In this document: positions 56,021-64,000 of the stretch, in pieces
Numbering within the stretch: position 1 is the stretch's first letter
Layout: each line of letters opens with the position of its first letter
From: Streptomyces sp. SPB162
Lineage (GTDB): Bacteria; Actinomycetota; Actinomycetes; Streptomycetales; Streptomycetaceae
DNA length: 64,000 bases
Direction of reading: 5' to 3'
Assembly: GCF_029504575.1 (NCBI RefSeq)
Contig: NZ_JAQFII010000001.1
Span: 744,001 to 808,000 of the forward strand
Translations under genes and position numbers: made by a program
Notes under the pieces: generated by a model
The model's input: the letters and a program-made list of their open reading frames with translations, nothing else
What the model was told of the DNA's origin: nothing
Databases searched by the model: none

Positions 56021-57235
56021 TCAGACGGCCTGCGACCGGCGGTCGGTGATCAGGTCCATCGCCGGGACGCCGTACGAGAGCTCGGCGGCGCCGGACGGGT
56101 CGTGGCGCTTGCCGAGGTCGAGCAGCTTCTTGAGCTCCGCGGGCATCGCCTCCGCGCGTTCGCGGGCCGGCGCTTTCCCCCGCGGCTCCGCCAGGTCGAC
56201 GACCCGGACGAGGACGTCGTCGCGGTGGAAGACCGTGCTGCCCACCAGGCGCCGCGTGGGGTCGGCGGCGGCCGCCGCGTCCAGCTCGGCGAGCAGGCGT
56301 GCGGCCGCCTCGCCACGGCCGGCCTTGACGGGGTAGAAGTACGCGCGGCGGGTCACGCCGTCGTCCTGACCGGTTTCGGCGGGGCCGGCGACGTGCCCGA
56401 CGGCGGGGAGCGCGGCGCGGGCGAAGAAGGCGCGGGCGGACGCCCCGTCGGTGAGGTCGCGGGCCTCCTCGAGATACGGGTTGATCGCTTCTTCGACGGC
56501 CCTGACCTCGGGCTGGGCGGCGACGTGCCGCAGCGCGTTGCCCAGGTCGCCCGTCACCTCGACGGCCCGCACGACACGGTTGCCGTGCAGGAAGAGCGAG
56601 GTGCGGCGCAGCTGCGTGGTGGCGTCGACGCGGGCCTGCGGCGAGCGGTAGCCGGCCAGGATCTCCGCCACGGCCGGCTCGCTGCCGGGCTTGACGGTGA
56701 AGGTGATCGCGTGGCGCACGATGCCGCCCGAGCACAGCGGCGGCGCCGGCAGCGGGTCGTGGGCGGCGGCGCGCGGGGTACCGGCCGGTTTGGCGGCGCG
56801 CGGGGTACCGGCCGCCTTGGCGGGGCGCGTTCGGGCCGCGGGACGCTCCGGGTGCACCACGTGCCGCTCCGGGCGGGGCGGGGCCAGCGGATCGGGGGTC
56901 TCCCGGGCGATCACGAAGCGCAGGGACGTGGTGTCCCGGACGCAGCCGTGCAGCGGTTCGACCATCTCGCGGTGGGCCGCGCTCTCCACCCAGGCCAGGA
57001 AGGGCTCGCTGCTCTCCCACTCACTGGTGATGAGCCACTGCGACGAGTTTCCGAGCGACTGGCAGAGCTGGTCGCTGACGTGGCCCGGGACCCCGGCCAC
57101 CTGGTGCCGGATCTCCTCGTAGGCCTCCAGGAAGCGGTCCTCACGTCCTTCGAGGACATCCAGCAGGAGCACGACGCGCAGCCGCGTCGTCTCCAGGGTG
57201 GCATCCGGTATCCGCCGGTCGTCCAGAGTCGTCAC
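56021..57235 (-). CDS. whiE-I: SchA/CurD-like protein (WhiE ORFI)
   Basis: A 404-residue protein. The N-terminal ~110 residues form a ferredoxin-like ABM (antibiotic-biosynthesis monooxygenase) domain with [31 protein letters not shown] Pro/Ala-rich linker follows (with a repeated [13 protein letters not shown] unit), then the SchA/CurD domain ([20 protein letters not shown] ... PAMDLITDR). It is the first gene of the minus-strand unit; GTG 57235 is the likely start. Genetic work on other species links this gene to the spore pigment, but its chemistry is unresolved. Confidence 0.92.
   Translation of the reverse strand: MTTLDDRRIPDATLETTRLRVVLLLDVLEGREDRFLEAYEEIRHQVAGVPGHVSDQLCQSLGNSSQWLITSEWESSEPFLAWVESAAHREMVEPLHGCVRDTTSLRFVIARETPDPLAPPRPERHVVHPERPAARTRPAKAAGTPRAAKPAGTPRAAAHDPLPAPPLCSGGIVRHAITFTVKPGSEPAVAEILAGYRSPQARVDATTQLRRTSLFLHGNRVVRAVEVTGDLGNALRHVAAQPEVRAVEEAINPYLEEARDLTDGASARAFFARAALPAVGHVAGPAETGQDDGVTRRAYFYPVKAGRGEAAARLLAELDAAAAADPTRRLVGSTVFHRDDVLVRVVDLAEPRGKAPARERAEAMPAELKKLLDLGKRHDPSGAAELSYGVPAMDLITDRRSQAV
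56765..56814 (-). repeat. Two 23-bp direct repeats (27-bp period) in the whiE-I linker
   Basis: GGCGGCGCGCGGGGTACCGGCCG occurs at 56765-56787 and 56792-56814, encoding the duplicated AGTPRAA unit in the linker between the two domains. It is a recent in-frame duplication. Confidence 0.75.
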
Positions 57236-57468
57236 CTTGATCGTTCCTCTCGTTTTCGGGTGGCACGCGCCTTGCCCTGCGCATATGCGGCGGGCGTGTT
57301 CGGGCTACGGCCGATGCTCACATAGCGCCATGAATCGCGCACGGTACGTGAGGCGGGCGAGTGACTTGCCGGTCAACCGGCTTGCGATCGGGAAAGGAGG
57401 AACGCAGCCGGCGAACGGCCGTCACGAACCCGGGGCGGCCCCGGTCGGCGTGACTTCTTGGAGACCTC
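57236..57468. promoter_or_regulatory. Divergent whiE promoter region
   Basis: This 233-bp gap separates ORFI and ORFVIII. By analogy with S. coelicolor it carries the two developmentally regulated promoters (whiEP1 and whiEP2). A perfect dyad, GCCGGT-CA-ACCGGC (57368-57381), is a candidate regulator site. I do not see an unambiguous sigma-F promoter. Confidence 0.6.
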
Positions 57469-59109
57469 ATGACGTCGGAGATCGACGAACGCGTACCCGT
57501 CCTGATCGTGGGCGGCTCGCTGGTGGGGCTGTCCGCCTCGCTGTTCCTCGGCCGCCTCGGCATCGAGCACCTGCTGGTGGAACGGCACGCGCAGACGTCG
57601 CACCACCCCCGCGGCCGCGGCAACAACGTCCGCACGATGGAGCTGTTCAGGACGGCGGGGGTCGAACCGCTGATCCGCGAGGCGGCCTCCGTGCTGGCGG
57701 AGAACCACGGCATCCTGCAGGCCGACACCCTGACCGGCTCGGACCAGGAGTGGCTGTTCAAGCAGATCGACCCCGGTGGGGCGCTGGCCCGGTTCAGCCC
57801 GTCCGGCTGGTGCCTGTGCAGCCAGAACGACTTGGAGCCGGTACTGCTGCGCAGCGCCCGCGACCTCGGCGGCGACCTCCGCTTCGGCACCGAACTGATC
57901 TGCGCCGAGCAGGACGCCGACGGCGTGACGGCGGTGGTCAGATCACGGGAGACCGGTGAGGACCGGACGATCCGCGCGGACTACCTGATCGCCGCGGACG
58001 GGCCGCGCAGCCCGGTGCGCGAGCGGCTCGGCATCGGCATGACCGGCGCCGGCGACCTGTTCCACAATGTGAGCATCACCTTCCGGGCCAAGCGGCTGGC
58101 CGACGCGGTCGGCGACCGCCGCTTCATCGTCTGCTACCTGACCAACCCCGAGAGCCCCGGCGCCCTGCTGCCGGTCGACAACGACCAGAACTGGGTGTTC
58201 CACGCCCCGTGGCGCCCGGACGGAGGCGAGACGCTGGAGGACTTCACCGACCAGCGCTGCCAGGCGCTGATCCGCACCGCCGTGGGCGTGCCCGACCTCG
58301 AGGTGGAGGTCACCGGGAAGGCGCCGTGGCATGCCGCCGAGCGGGTGGCCGAGCGCTACGGGGCGGGCCGGATCTTCCTGGCCGGCGACTCCGCGCACGA
58401 GATGTCCCCGACCGGGGCGTTCGGCTCGAACACCGGCATCCAGGACGCGCACAACCTCGCCTGGAAGCTCGCGGCGGTACTGAGCGGCTGGGCTGGTCCC
58501 GGGCTGCTGGAGACGTACGACGCCGAGCGGCGACCGGTGGCGGTGGCCACGAGCGCCCGGGCCTCGACCCGGTCGGCCGAACACCGCCACCCCGGGTACG
58601 ACGTCAGCCCCGGCACCGGCCGCAGGCCCGGCATGCTCGCGGTGGTGCTGGGCTACCGCTACCTCGACGGCGCGGTCGTGGGCGCGGCGCAGGACCGGCC
58701 GGCCGTCCCGGAGGAGTTCAGCCCGCAGGCCGAGCCGGGCGGCCGGGCCCCGCACATGTGGCTGCGCCAGGACGACGTCCGGCTCTCCACCCTGGACCTG
58801 TACGAGCGGACACCGGTACTGCTCAGCGGCCCCGACGGCGACGACTGGCACGGAGCCGGGCTGAGCATCGCCGGGCGCACCGGCATCCCGCTGGCCTGCT
58901 ACCAGGTGGGCCCGGACGAGGACCACGACCTCGTTCCCGAGGAAGGCGCCGACTGGGCGGGGTTGCACGGGACGGAGAGCGACGGCGCCGTCCTGGTCCG
59001 TCCCGACGGGTTCATCGCGTGGCGGGCCAGGACCTCGGACCCGAACGCGGAACGGACGCTGCGGGACGTGCTGGAACAGGTGCTGGGCAGCGCTCCCGGC
59101 AACGGGTGA
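57469..59109 (+). CDS. whiE-VIII: FAD-dependent aromatic hydroxylase (WhiE ORFVIII)
   Basis: A 546-residue class A flavoprotein monooxygenase. The Rossmann GxGxxG-like motif is VLIVGGSLVGLSASLFLGRLG, the DG motif is YLIAADGPRSPVRE, and the GD motif is RIFLAGDSAHEMSPTGAFGSN. It hydroxylates the polyketide late in pigment assembly. It is divergent from the other whiE genes. ATG 57469 has GGAG 5 nt upstream. Confidence 0.94.
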   Translation: MTSEIDERVPVLIVGGSLVGLSASLFLGRLGIEHLLVERHAQTSHHPRGRGNNVRTMELFRTAGVEPLIREAASVLAENHGILQADTLTGSDQEWLFKQIDPGGALARFSPSGWCLCSQNDLEPVLLRSARDLGGDLRFGTELICAEQDADGVTAVVRSRETGEDRTIRADYLIAADGPRSPVRERLGIGMTGAGDLFHNVSITFRAKRLADAVGDRRFIVCYLTNPESPGALLPVDNDQNWVFHAPWRPDGGETLEDFTDQRCQALIRTAVGVPDLEVEVTGKAPWHAAERVAERYGAGRIFLAGDSAHEMSPTGAFGSNTGIQDAHNLAWKLAAVLSGWAGPGLLETYDAERRPVAVATSARASTRSAEHRHPGYDVSPGTGRRPGMLAVVLGYRYLDGAVVGAAQDRPAVPEEFSPQAEPGGRAPHMWLRQDDVRLSTLDLYERTPVLLSGPDGDDWHGAGLSIAGRTGIPLACYQVGPDEDHDLVPEEGADWAGLHGTESDGAVLVRPDGFIAWRARTSDPNAERTLRDVLEQVLGSAPGNG

Positions 59110-59126
59110 CGGCTGCCGCGTCACCC
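59104..59126 (+). terminator. Hairpin overlapping the whiE-VIII stop
   Basis: GGGTGACG (59104-59111) and CGTCACCC (59119-59126) form an 8-bp stem with a 7-nt loop; the TGA stop lies in the left arm. Confidence 0.6.
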
Positions 59127-59246
59127 ATTGCGCCCACTCCGGTGGCACGTCGAGGGCATATGACTGACGGTGATGACGTCGCTACTGCGCTTCCCACGGC
59201 TGATCCCCTGTCGGCCGGCGCATCACGCGGCGGAAGGAACCCTCCC

Positions 59247-59699
59247 ATGCGTACTGCTCGCACCCTGCTCGCCGGAGCAACCCTCTCCGCAGTCCTCGCC
59301 ATAGCCGCCCCGGCCGCCCACGCGGCCACGGGTGCCCACAACGCATACGACCCGAGCGGCTCCTCCAGCGACACCTACTCCACTTCCACCTCGACCTCCA
59401 CCACCACGGAGCAGGGTGCGAAGTCCGAGGACGGTTGGAAGAGCCAGGAAGCCAAGAAGGGCGCCAAGTCGGAGGACGGCTGGAAGGGCAAGGAGGCCAA
59501 GAAGGACGCCAAGCCCGAGGAGGAGTACGCGGGCGGCGAAGAGGCCAAGAAGCCGCACGGTGGCATGCACACCGGCGGTGGCGGCATGGCCCTGTCGGGT
59601 GGCGGCCTGGCCGCCGGCTCCGTCCTGCTCCTCGGTGGCCTCGGCGCCGGCGCGTTCGTCCTGCGCCGCCGCAACGCCACGGGCGCCCTCGCGGTCTGA
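59247..59699 (+). CDS. Exported surface protein with charged repeats and C-terminal membrane anchor
   Basis: A 150-residue protein: a signal peptide (RTLLAGATLSAVLAIAAPAAHAA), a Ser/Thr-rich stretch, two AKSEDGWK-type repeats, then a Glu/Lys segment. It ends in a Gly-rich spacer and a C-terminal membrane helix (LLLGGLGAGAFVLRRR). This is the layout of a sortase substrate, but no LPxTG or LAxTG motif is present. ATG 59247 follows GGAAGGAA. It lies 160 bp upstream of a class F sortase gene in the same direction. Confidence 0.75.
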   Translation: MRTARTLLAGATLSAVLAIAAPAAHAATGAHNAYDPSGSSSDTYSTSTSTSTTTEQGAKSEDGWKSQEAKKGAKSEDGWKGKEAKKDAKPEEEYAGGEEAKKPHGGMHTGGGGMALSGGGLAAGSVLLLGGLGAGAFVLRRRNATGALAV

Positions 59700-59747
59700 T
59701 CCGACGACCGGACGGTCCGGCCCGGTCGCCGGACCACCCCGTCATGT

Positions 59748-59784
59748 CGTTGCCACCGTCGTCCCCGCGATGACGGTGGCAACG
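59748..59784 (+). terminator. Strong hairpin between surface-protein and sortase genes
   Basis: CGTTGCCACCGTC (59748-59760) and its exact complement (59772-59784) form a 13-bp stem with an 11-nt loop. A shorter GGTCCGG/CCGGACC hairpin (59714-59735) precedes it. It may terminate or attenuate transcription into the sortase gene. Confidence 0.65.
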
Positions 59785-59858
59785 ACGGTCTCGGGACCGG
59801 CCCGGCGCACGCGCCCGGGCCGCACGGCTACGAACACCGAGTCGACGAAAGGCATCGC

Positions 59859-60545
59859 ATGGCCAAGCAGCCCCCACAGCCCGGCGCACAGGCGGCGACG
59901 ACCACAACAGGCGGCGACAGCTCGTCCCGCGTACTGGTCTGGGCCACCGGCGCGGCTCTGCTCGGCGCCTTCCTCATCTACAACTCCGTCGACGCCTCCG
60001 ACGCGGCCCCGCCCTCCGAGGCGGTCGTGGCGCAGGCCACGGCCCACGCGGCGGCCCCGCCCGTCGGCGCCCCTCCGCTTCCCGCATCGCGTCCCACCCT
60101 GCTGACGATTCCCGACATCGGCGTGAGCGCCCCCTTCACCCCGCTGCGCATCGGCGCGTCGGGCAAGCTCGATCCCCCGCGGGCGGACGACAACAACCTC
60201 GTCGGGTGGTACGAAGCCGGTCCCACGCCCGGGGAGCACGGCAACTCCATCGTCGCCGGCCATGTCGACACCAAGACCGGCCCCGCGGTGTTCTACCTGC
60301 TCGACATGGTCAAGCCGGGCAGCACCGCCGAGATCACCCGCGCCGACGGCGTCATCGCGAAGTTCAAGGTCGACTCCGTCGAGGTCTTCTCCAAGGACCA
60401 CTTCCCCGACCAGCGCGTCTACGCCGACACCCCCAACGCCCAGCTGCGCATCATCACCTGCGGCGGCACGTACGACCAGTCGAAGAAGGACTACACGGAC
60501 AACATCGTCGTCTTCGCCCACCTGGACTCCTCCCGCCGGGGCTGA
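59859..60545 (+). CDS. Class F sortase
   Basis: A 228-residue protein with one N-terminal membrane helix (VLVWATGAALLGAFLIYNSV), a Pro/Ala-rich stalk and a sortase domain. Catalytic His is in SIVAGHVDTKTGP and Cys in IITCGGTYD, with NIVVFAHLD at the end. This matches actinomycete class F sortases (transpeptidases of the cell surface). ATG 59859 has AAAGG about 7 nt upstream. The preceding surface-protein gene is the likely partner. Confidence 0.9.
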   Translation: MAKQPPQPGAQAATTTTGGDSSSRVLVWATGAALLGAFLIYNSVDASDAAPPSEAVVAQATAHAAAPPVGAPPLPASRPTLLTIPDIGVSAPFTPLRIGASGKLDPPRADDNNLVGWYEAGPTPGEHGNSIVAGHVDTKTGPAVFYLLDMVKPGSTAEITRADGVIAKFKVDSVEVFSKDHFPDQRVYADTPNAQLRIITCGGTYDQSKKDYTDNIVVFAHLDSSRRG

Positions 60546-60695
60546 CCGGGGGCCGGCCGGGGCCCGGGACGGTCGCGGTATCGTGCACCCGCGGGTCCGT
60601 GGACCGAACGCCGGCCCCGCGGCGTCGCCGCCGGCCTTCCACGCCCGATGGTTCCGTCGCGTCGCAACCACCGGACGAGGGACGAGGTTCCAGGG

Positions 60696-62108
60696 ATGAC
60701 CGTCTACGAATCGGTCACGGACGCGATCGGCGGGACGCCGCTGTTCCGGCTGGCGCGCCTCGGCGAGGGGATCGCGACCCCCGTCTACGCGAAGGCGGAG
60801 TTCCTCAGCATCGGCGGCAGCGTCAAGGACCGTGCCGCGCTGTCGATGGTGCGCGAGGCCGAGCGGACGGGTGAACTGCGGCCGGGCGGCACGATCATCG
60901 AGGCGACGTCGGGCAACACCGGCATCGGACTGGCCATCGTCGGACGGCAGCGCGGCTACCGGGTCGTGATCGGAGTGTCCGAGAAGGCCGCCCGGGAGAA
61001 GAGCGACATCCTGCGGGCCTACGGCGCCGAGGTCGTCCTCGCCCCGACCGCCCTGTCCAAGGACCATCCGGACCACCTCTTCCACGTCGTGCGCAGGCTC
61101 GCGGCGGAGATCCCCGGCGCCTGGCTGGCCAACCAGTACGACAACCCGGCCAACCCGGACGCCCATGTGCTGACCACGGGGCCGGAGATCTGGGAGCAGA
61201 CCGAAGGGCGGGTCACGCACTTCGTGGCGGGCGTCGGCACCGGCGGCACCATCAGCGGCACCGGCGGCTTCCTGAAGAAGGCCTCCGGCGGACGGGTCGC
61301 CGTCGTCGGCGCGGACCCCGAGGCGTCGGTGTACGCCGGTGGCGACGGCAGCGCCTACTTCGTGGAGAGCATCGGCCACTTCGTCCATCCGGAGACCTCT
61401 GAGGACGTCTGGCCCGAGTCGTACCACAGCGACGTGGTCGACATGTTCGAACGGGTGCCGGACCGGGAGTCGTTGCTGACCGCGCGGCGGATGGCCCGTG
61501 AGGAGGGACTCCTGGTGGGACCGTCCTCGGGGACGGCGGTGGCCGCGGCACTGCGGGTGGCGCGGCGGCTGGGCCCGGACGACCTGGTCGTCGTCCTGCT
61601 GCCCGACTCGGGCCGCTCCTACCTCTCCTCGGCGCTCAGCGACGACTGGCTGCGGCAGCGCGGCTTCCTGGAGGAACCGCGGCACGGCGACGACACGGAG
61701 CCGACGGTGCGCACGGTGCTGGGCGACGCCGCGGACGGCCGCGAGAGCCTGGTCACCGTCGCCTCCACCGCCTCACTCGGCGCGGCACTGGACGCGCTGC
61801 GCACCGCGCGCGCCGACGTCGCCCCCGTCGTGCTCGCCCGCGCCGAGCGGCCGTTCGGCGTCAGCGCCGGGGAGATCATCGGCTCGGCCGAGGCCGCCGG
61901 ACTGCGGGCGGCGCTCGACGCGGGGGCGCTCCCGGAGGAGCCGCTGCGCGACCACCTCGCCCCGGCGCTGCCCGTCGTCGGCCTCGGCCAGCCGCTCTCC
62001 AGCGCGCTCGCCTGCCTCGACACCCCGCAACGCCGCCACGACGCGGCCGTCGTCCTGCTCGACGGGCGCGCGGTCGGCCTCGTCGGCCGCAAGGCGCTGG
62101 AGGCCTGA
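60696..62108 (+). CDS. Cystathionine beta-synthase / cysteine synthase-family enzyme with CBS domains
   Basis: A 470-residue PLP enzyme. The fold-type II core has the Lys in SIGGSVKDRAALSM, the TSGNTGIGLA loop and the GTGGTISGTGGFLKK phosphate-binding loop. The C-terminal ~130 residues are two CBS-like domains (SLVTVASTASLGAALDALRTARA). This is the cystathionine beta-synthase layout, acting in transsulfuration from homocysteine and serine. ATG 60696 is preferred; a GTG at 60648 in the same frame is less likely. Confidence 0.9.
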   Translation: MTVYESVTDAIGGTPLFRLARLGEGIATPVYAKAEFLSIGGSVKDRAALSMVREAERTGELRPGGTIIEATSGNTGIGLAIVGRQRGYRVVIGVSEKAAREKSDILRAYGAEVVLAPTALSKDHPDHLFHVVRRLAAEIPGAWLANQYDNPANPDAHVLTTGPEIWEQTEGRVTHFVAGVGTGGTISGTGGFLKKASGGRVAVVGADPEASVYAGGDGSAYFVESIGHFVHPETSEDVWPESYHSDVVDMFERVPDRESLLTARRMAREEGLLVGPSSGTAVAAALRVARRLGPDDLVVVLLPDSGRSYLSSALSDDWLRQRGFLEEPRHGDDTEPTVRTVLGDAADGRESLVTVASTASLGAALDALRTARADVAPVVLARAERPFGVSAGEIIGSAEAAGLRAALDAGALPEEPLRDHLAPALPVVGLGQPLSSALACLDTPQRRHDAAVVLLDGRAVGLVGRKALEA

Positions 62109-62135
62109 GCGACGCGGGGATCAGCCGGGGGCGCG

Positions 62136-62603
62136 CTACGCGCCGTCGTCCCGTGCCGACCAGGTCACCAGCGGCGGCCGCACCCGCCCGCACAGCGGCC
62201 GGCCCTCCGGGGTCGTCAGCCGCAGCCGCGCGGTCAGCCGGCCGCCGCGTACCGCCGCGGCCAGGGTCTCCGGCGGGATGTCGGCGAACATCAGTTTCGC
62301 CCGGCGCAGCATGTCGGTGACGCCCGAGGCGGCGTCCACCGTGACCCAGGCCAGGAAGACGAAGCGCCCGCCCAGCCGGTCCTGGATATACGGGCCTTCC
62401 AGGGCCGTTCCGGTGGCGGTCGCAGCGGCGACGGCTTCCAGGGTCCAGCGGGCCGAAGCCGCGTCCCCCGGATGCAGGCCCGTCCACTCGCCCGCCCGGT
62501 CCTTGCGCTGCACACCGATGTGGACGGCCTGGGCGGCGGGAAAGTCCGGGCCCGGCGCGACGGCACGCCCGGGCAGGTCGGTGGCCTCGATACGGATCTC
62601 CAC
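62136..62603 (-). CDS. DUF5990 family protein
   Basis: A 155-residue protein matching the DUF5990 family (EIRIEATDLPGRAV, VHIGVQRKDRAGEWTGLHPGDAA, YIQDRLGGRFVFLAWV). The family function is unknown. GTG 62603 is the start. It is convergent with the cystathionine synthase gene. A short GGCGCG-CTA-CGCGCC hairpin (62130-62144) encloses its stop codon. Confidence 0.85.
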   Translation of the reverse strand: MEIRIEATDLPGRAVAPGPDFPAAQAVHIGVQRKDRAGEWTGLHPGDAASARWTLEAVAAATATGTALEGPYIQDRLGGRFVFLAWVTVDAASGVTDMLRRAKLMFADIPPETLAAAVRGGRLTARLRLTTPEGRPLCGRVRPPLVTWSARDDGA

Positions 62604-62772
62604 GCGGTCATCATCCCCCGGCGTCGCACCGGCGTGTGGGTCCCGAGTTCACCGGTCGCCCCTCACCCGCGCACCGCCATGTTCAACCCTCGTTCCCAAC
62701 AGGCGGGTTGGGGCGATTACGGGGCTACTTCTTGACGTCGGAGAGACGCGGTTGTAAACATCACCCCACCGG

Positions 62773-62784
62773 GAGAGCGCTCTC
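62773..62784. promoter_or_regulatory. Palindrome matching the GH64 upstream operator
   Basis: GAGAGCGCTCTC is a perfect 12-bp palindrome identical to the core of the site at 49246-49257. It lies ~50 bp upstream of the start of the discoidin-GH64 gene. The same LacI-family regulator could control both. Confidence 0.75.
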
Positions 62785-62831
62785 ACGCGGTTCCGGCTCC
62801 ATCACGGTCCCCCACCCGTTCAGGAGATGCC

Positions 62832-64000
62832 ATGTCAGGCGATCGTTCCTTGCTGGTGCGCCATCGGTCGATCCGCGGCAGGCGCCGGCCCTATCTCCTC
62901 ATCACCCTGCTGATCGCGTTGCTGGCGGGCCTGGTCTTCGTCATCACCCAGCCGCCGGCCGGTGCGGCGGGCGCGCTGCTCTCGCAGGGGAAGCCGGCCA
63001 CCGCGTCGTCCGCCGAGAACGCCGGAACCGCCGCGGGCGCCGCCGTAGACGGCAACACCGGCACCCGCTGGTCCAGCGCGTTCAGCGACCCGCAGTGGAT
63101 CCAGGTCGACCTCGGGGCCACCGCCTCGGTCAGCCAGATCGGGTTGACCTGGGAGGCGGCGTACGCGCGCGGCTTCCAGATCCAGGTCTCCGACACCGGA
63201 ACCGGCAACTGGACCACCGTCTACTCCACCACCACCGGCACCGGCGGCACCCAGACCCTCGACGTCAACGGCACCGGCCGCTACGTCCGGATGAACGGCA
63301 CCGCCCGGGGCACCGCCTACGGCTACTCGCTGTGGGAGTTCCAGGTCTACGGCGTCCTCACCCCCGGCGGCTGCGGTTCCGCCAACGCGGCACTGAACCG
63401 TCCGGCGACCGCGTCGTCCACGGAGAACGCCGCGAGCCCGGCGAGCGCCGCGTTCGACGGCAGCACCGGCACCCGCTGGTCCAGCGCGTTCAGCGACCCG
63501 CAGTGGCTCCAGGTCGACCTCGGCACGTCCCAGCAGATCTGCCAGGTCGTCCTGAGTTGGGAGGCGGCCTACGCGAGCGGCTTCCAGATCCAGGTCTCCG
63601 ACACCGGAACCGGCAACTGGACCACCGTCCACTCCACCACGACCGGCACCGGCGGCACCCAGACCCTCGACGTCACCGGCACCGGCCGCTACGTCCGGAT
63701 GAACGGCACCGCGCGGGCCACCGCCTACGGCTACTCGCTGTGGGAGTTCCAGGTGCGCTCCACCTCCTCCACCACCCCCCCCGACGGACCCCGGCTCGTT
63801 CTGGGGCGACACCAGCACCATCCCGCCCGCGCAGAACGTCGTCATGCTCAAGATCCTCAACCGGACGAACGGCAAGTACCCGGACAGCCAGGTCTACTGG
63901 AGCTACAACGGGCAGGTCCACTCGATCGCCGACCAGCCGTACTTCGACATGCCCGTCAACTCCGCCGGGCGGATGTACTTCTACGTCGGTACGCCGGGCG
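62832..64000 (+). CDS. Secreted protein with two F5/8 type C (discoidin) domains and a GH64-type catalytic domain; frameshifted and cut by the window end
   Basis: ATG 62832 has AGGAG 5 nt upstream. A basic N-terminus and a hydrophobic helix (LLITLLIALLAGLVFVITQP) form a signal or anchor. Two ~130-residue F5/8 type C carbohydrate-binding domains follow, nearly identical at the DNA level. Beyond them the frame is lost in a C8 run (63775-63782). With seven Cs the sequence continues as TDPGSFWGDTSTIPPAQNVVM and VYWSYNGQVHSIADQPYFDM, which resembles the N-terminal part of a GH64 beta-1,3-glucanase domain. The 3' end lies outside the window. A glucan-degrading role fits the upstream operator shared with the other GH64 gene. 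Confidence 0.8.
   Translation, partial: MSGDRSLLVRHRSIRGRRRPYLLITLLIALLAGLVFVITQPPAGAAGALLSQGKPATASSAENAGTAAGAAVDGNTGTRWSSAFSDPQWIQVDLGATASVSQIGLTWEAAYARGFQIQVSDTGTGNWTTVYSTTTGTGGTQTLDVNGTGRYVRMNGTARGTAYGYSLWEFQVYGVLTPGGCGSANAALNRPATASSTENAASPASAAFDGSTGTRWSSAFSDPQWLQVDLGTSQQICQVVLSWEAAYASGFQIQVSDTGTGNWTTVHSTTTGTGGTQTLDVTGTGRYVRMNGTARATAYGYSLWEFQVRSTSSTTPPDGPRLVLGRHQHHPARAERRHAQDPQPDERQVPGQPGLLELQRAGPLDRRPAVLRHARQLRRADVLLRRYAG

Overview
The window is GC-rich actinomycete chromosome, most likely Streptomyces or a close relative such as Kitasatospora or Streptacidiphilus. The evidence is codon use with almost exclusively G/C third positions, frequent GTG starts, GTGA/ATGA gene overlaps, a complete whiE-type spore-pigment cluster, a 2-methylisoborneol (2-MIB) cluster with its encapsulin, an SCO0930-family lipoprotein operon, and many secreted polysaccharide-active proteins. 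I saw no rRNA, tRNA, CRISPR array, transposase or phage integrase.

Layout. 1-5.1 kb: a small biosynthetic-looking operon (type III PLP decarboxylase, PhyH-type Fe/2OG oxygenase, DUF6271-GNAT fusion, MFS exporter). 5.1-20.1 kb: the most unusual region. It has two divergently transcribed genes for CHAT (caspase-like) proteases, a roughly 3150-residue protein of unknown function downstream of one, and a small membrane protein converging on the other. 20.2-29.9 kb: small secreted protein, VOC protein, XRE-cupin regulator against a broken YbaK gene, DUF6328-LtrA membrane pair, SGNH esterase, small ORF/ECF sigma/M48 protease operon, and an APC permease. 29.9-33.9 kb: 2-MIB methyltransferase and synthase divergent from the cNMP-domain encapsulin EshA. 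33.9-36.6 kb: NTF2-like protein and PadR regulator sharing an operator-like dyad, then an APC permease. 36.6-40.8 kb: lipoprotein and a probable electron-transfer operon (ferric-reductase-like membrane protein, NuoF-ferredoxin, SCO0930 lipoprotein). 41-46 kb: PucR-type regulator with a structured leader, ECF sigma with C-terminal zinc finger, and the DUF4142-DUF1996 secreted pair. 46-50.7 kb: GH16 and GH64 beta-glucanases sharing a CBM56-like module, and a parallel beta-helix protein. 50.7-59.1 kb: methyltransferase plus the whiE cluster in canonical order (VII-VI-V-IV-III-II-I divergent from VIII). 59.2-62.6 kb: surface protein, class F sortase, cystathionine beta-synthase, DUF5990. 62.8-64 kb: a discoidin-domain/GH64 protein cut by the window end.

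How the genes work together. The whiE genes make an aromatic polyketide spore pigment. The 2-MIB genes methylate GPP and cyclise the product, with EshA as the shell that packages the synthase. One GH64 gene and the discoidin-GH64 gene lie about 13 kb apart and share a LacI-type palindrome. This suggests a common glucan regulon. The CHAT/giant-protein locus is the best candidate for an undescribed system, probably a protease-based conflict or signalling module.

Caveat. Five genes carry apparent single-base frameshifts, all in or next to G/C runs (near 2285, 8770, 11284, 21785 and 63778). Indel errors in the assembly are the simplest explanation, so the two giant-gene breaks should not be read as biology without resequencing.
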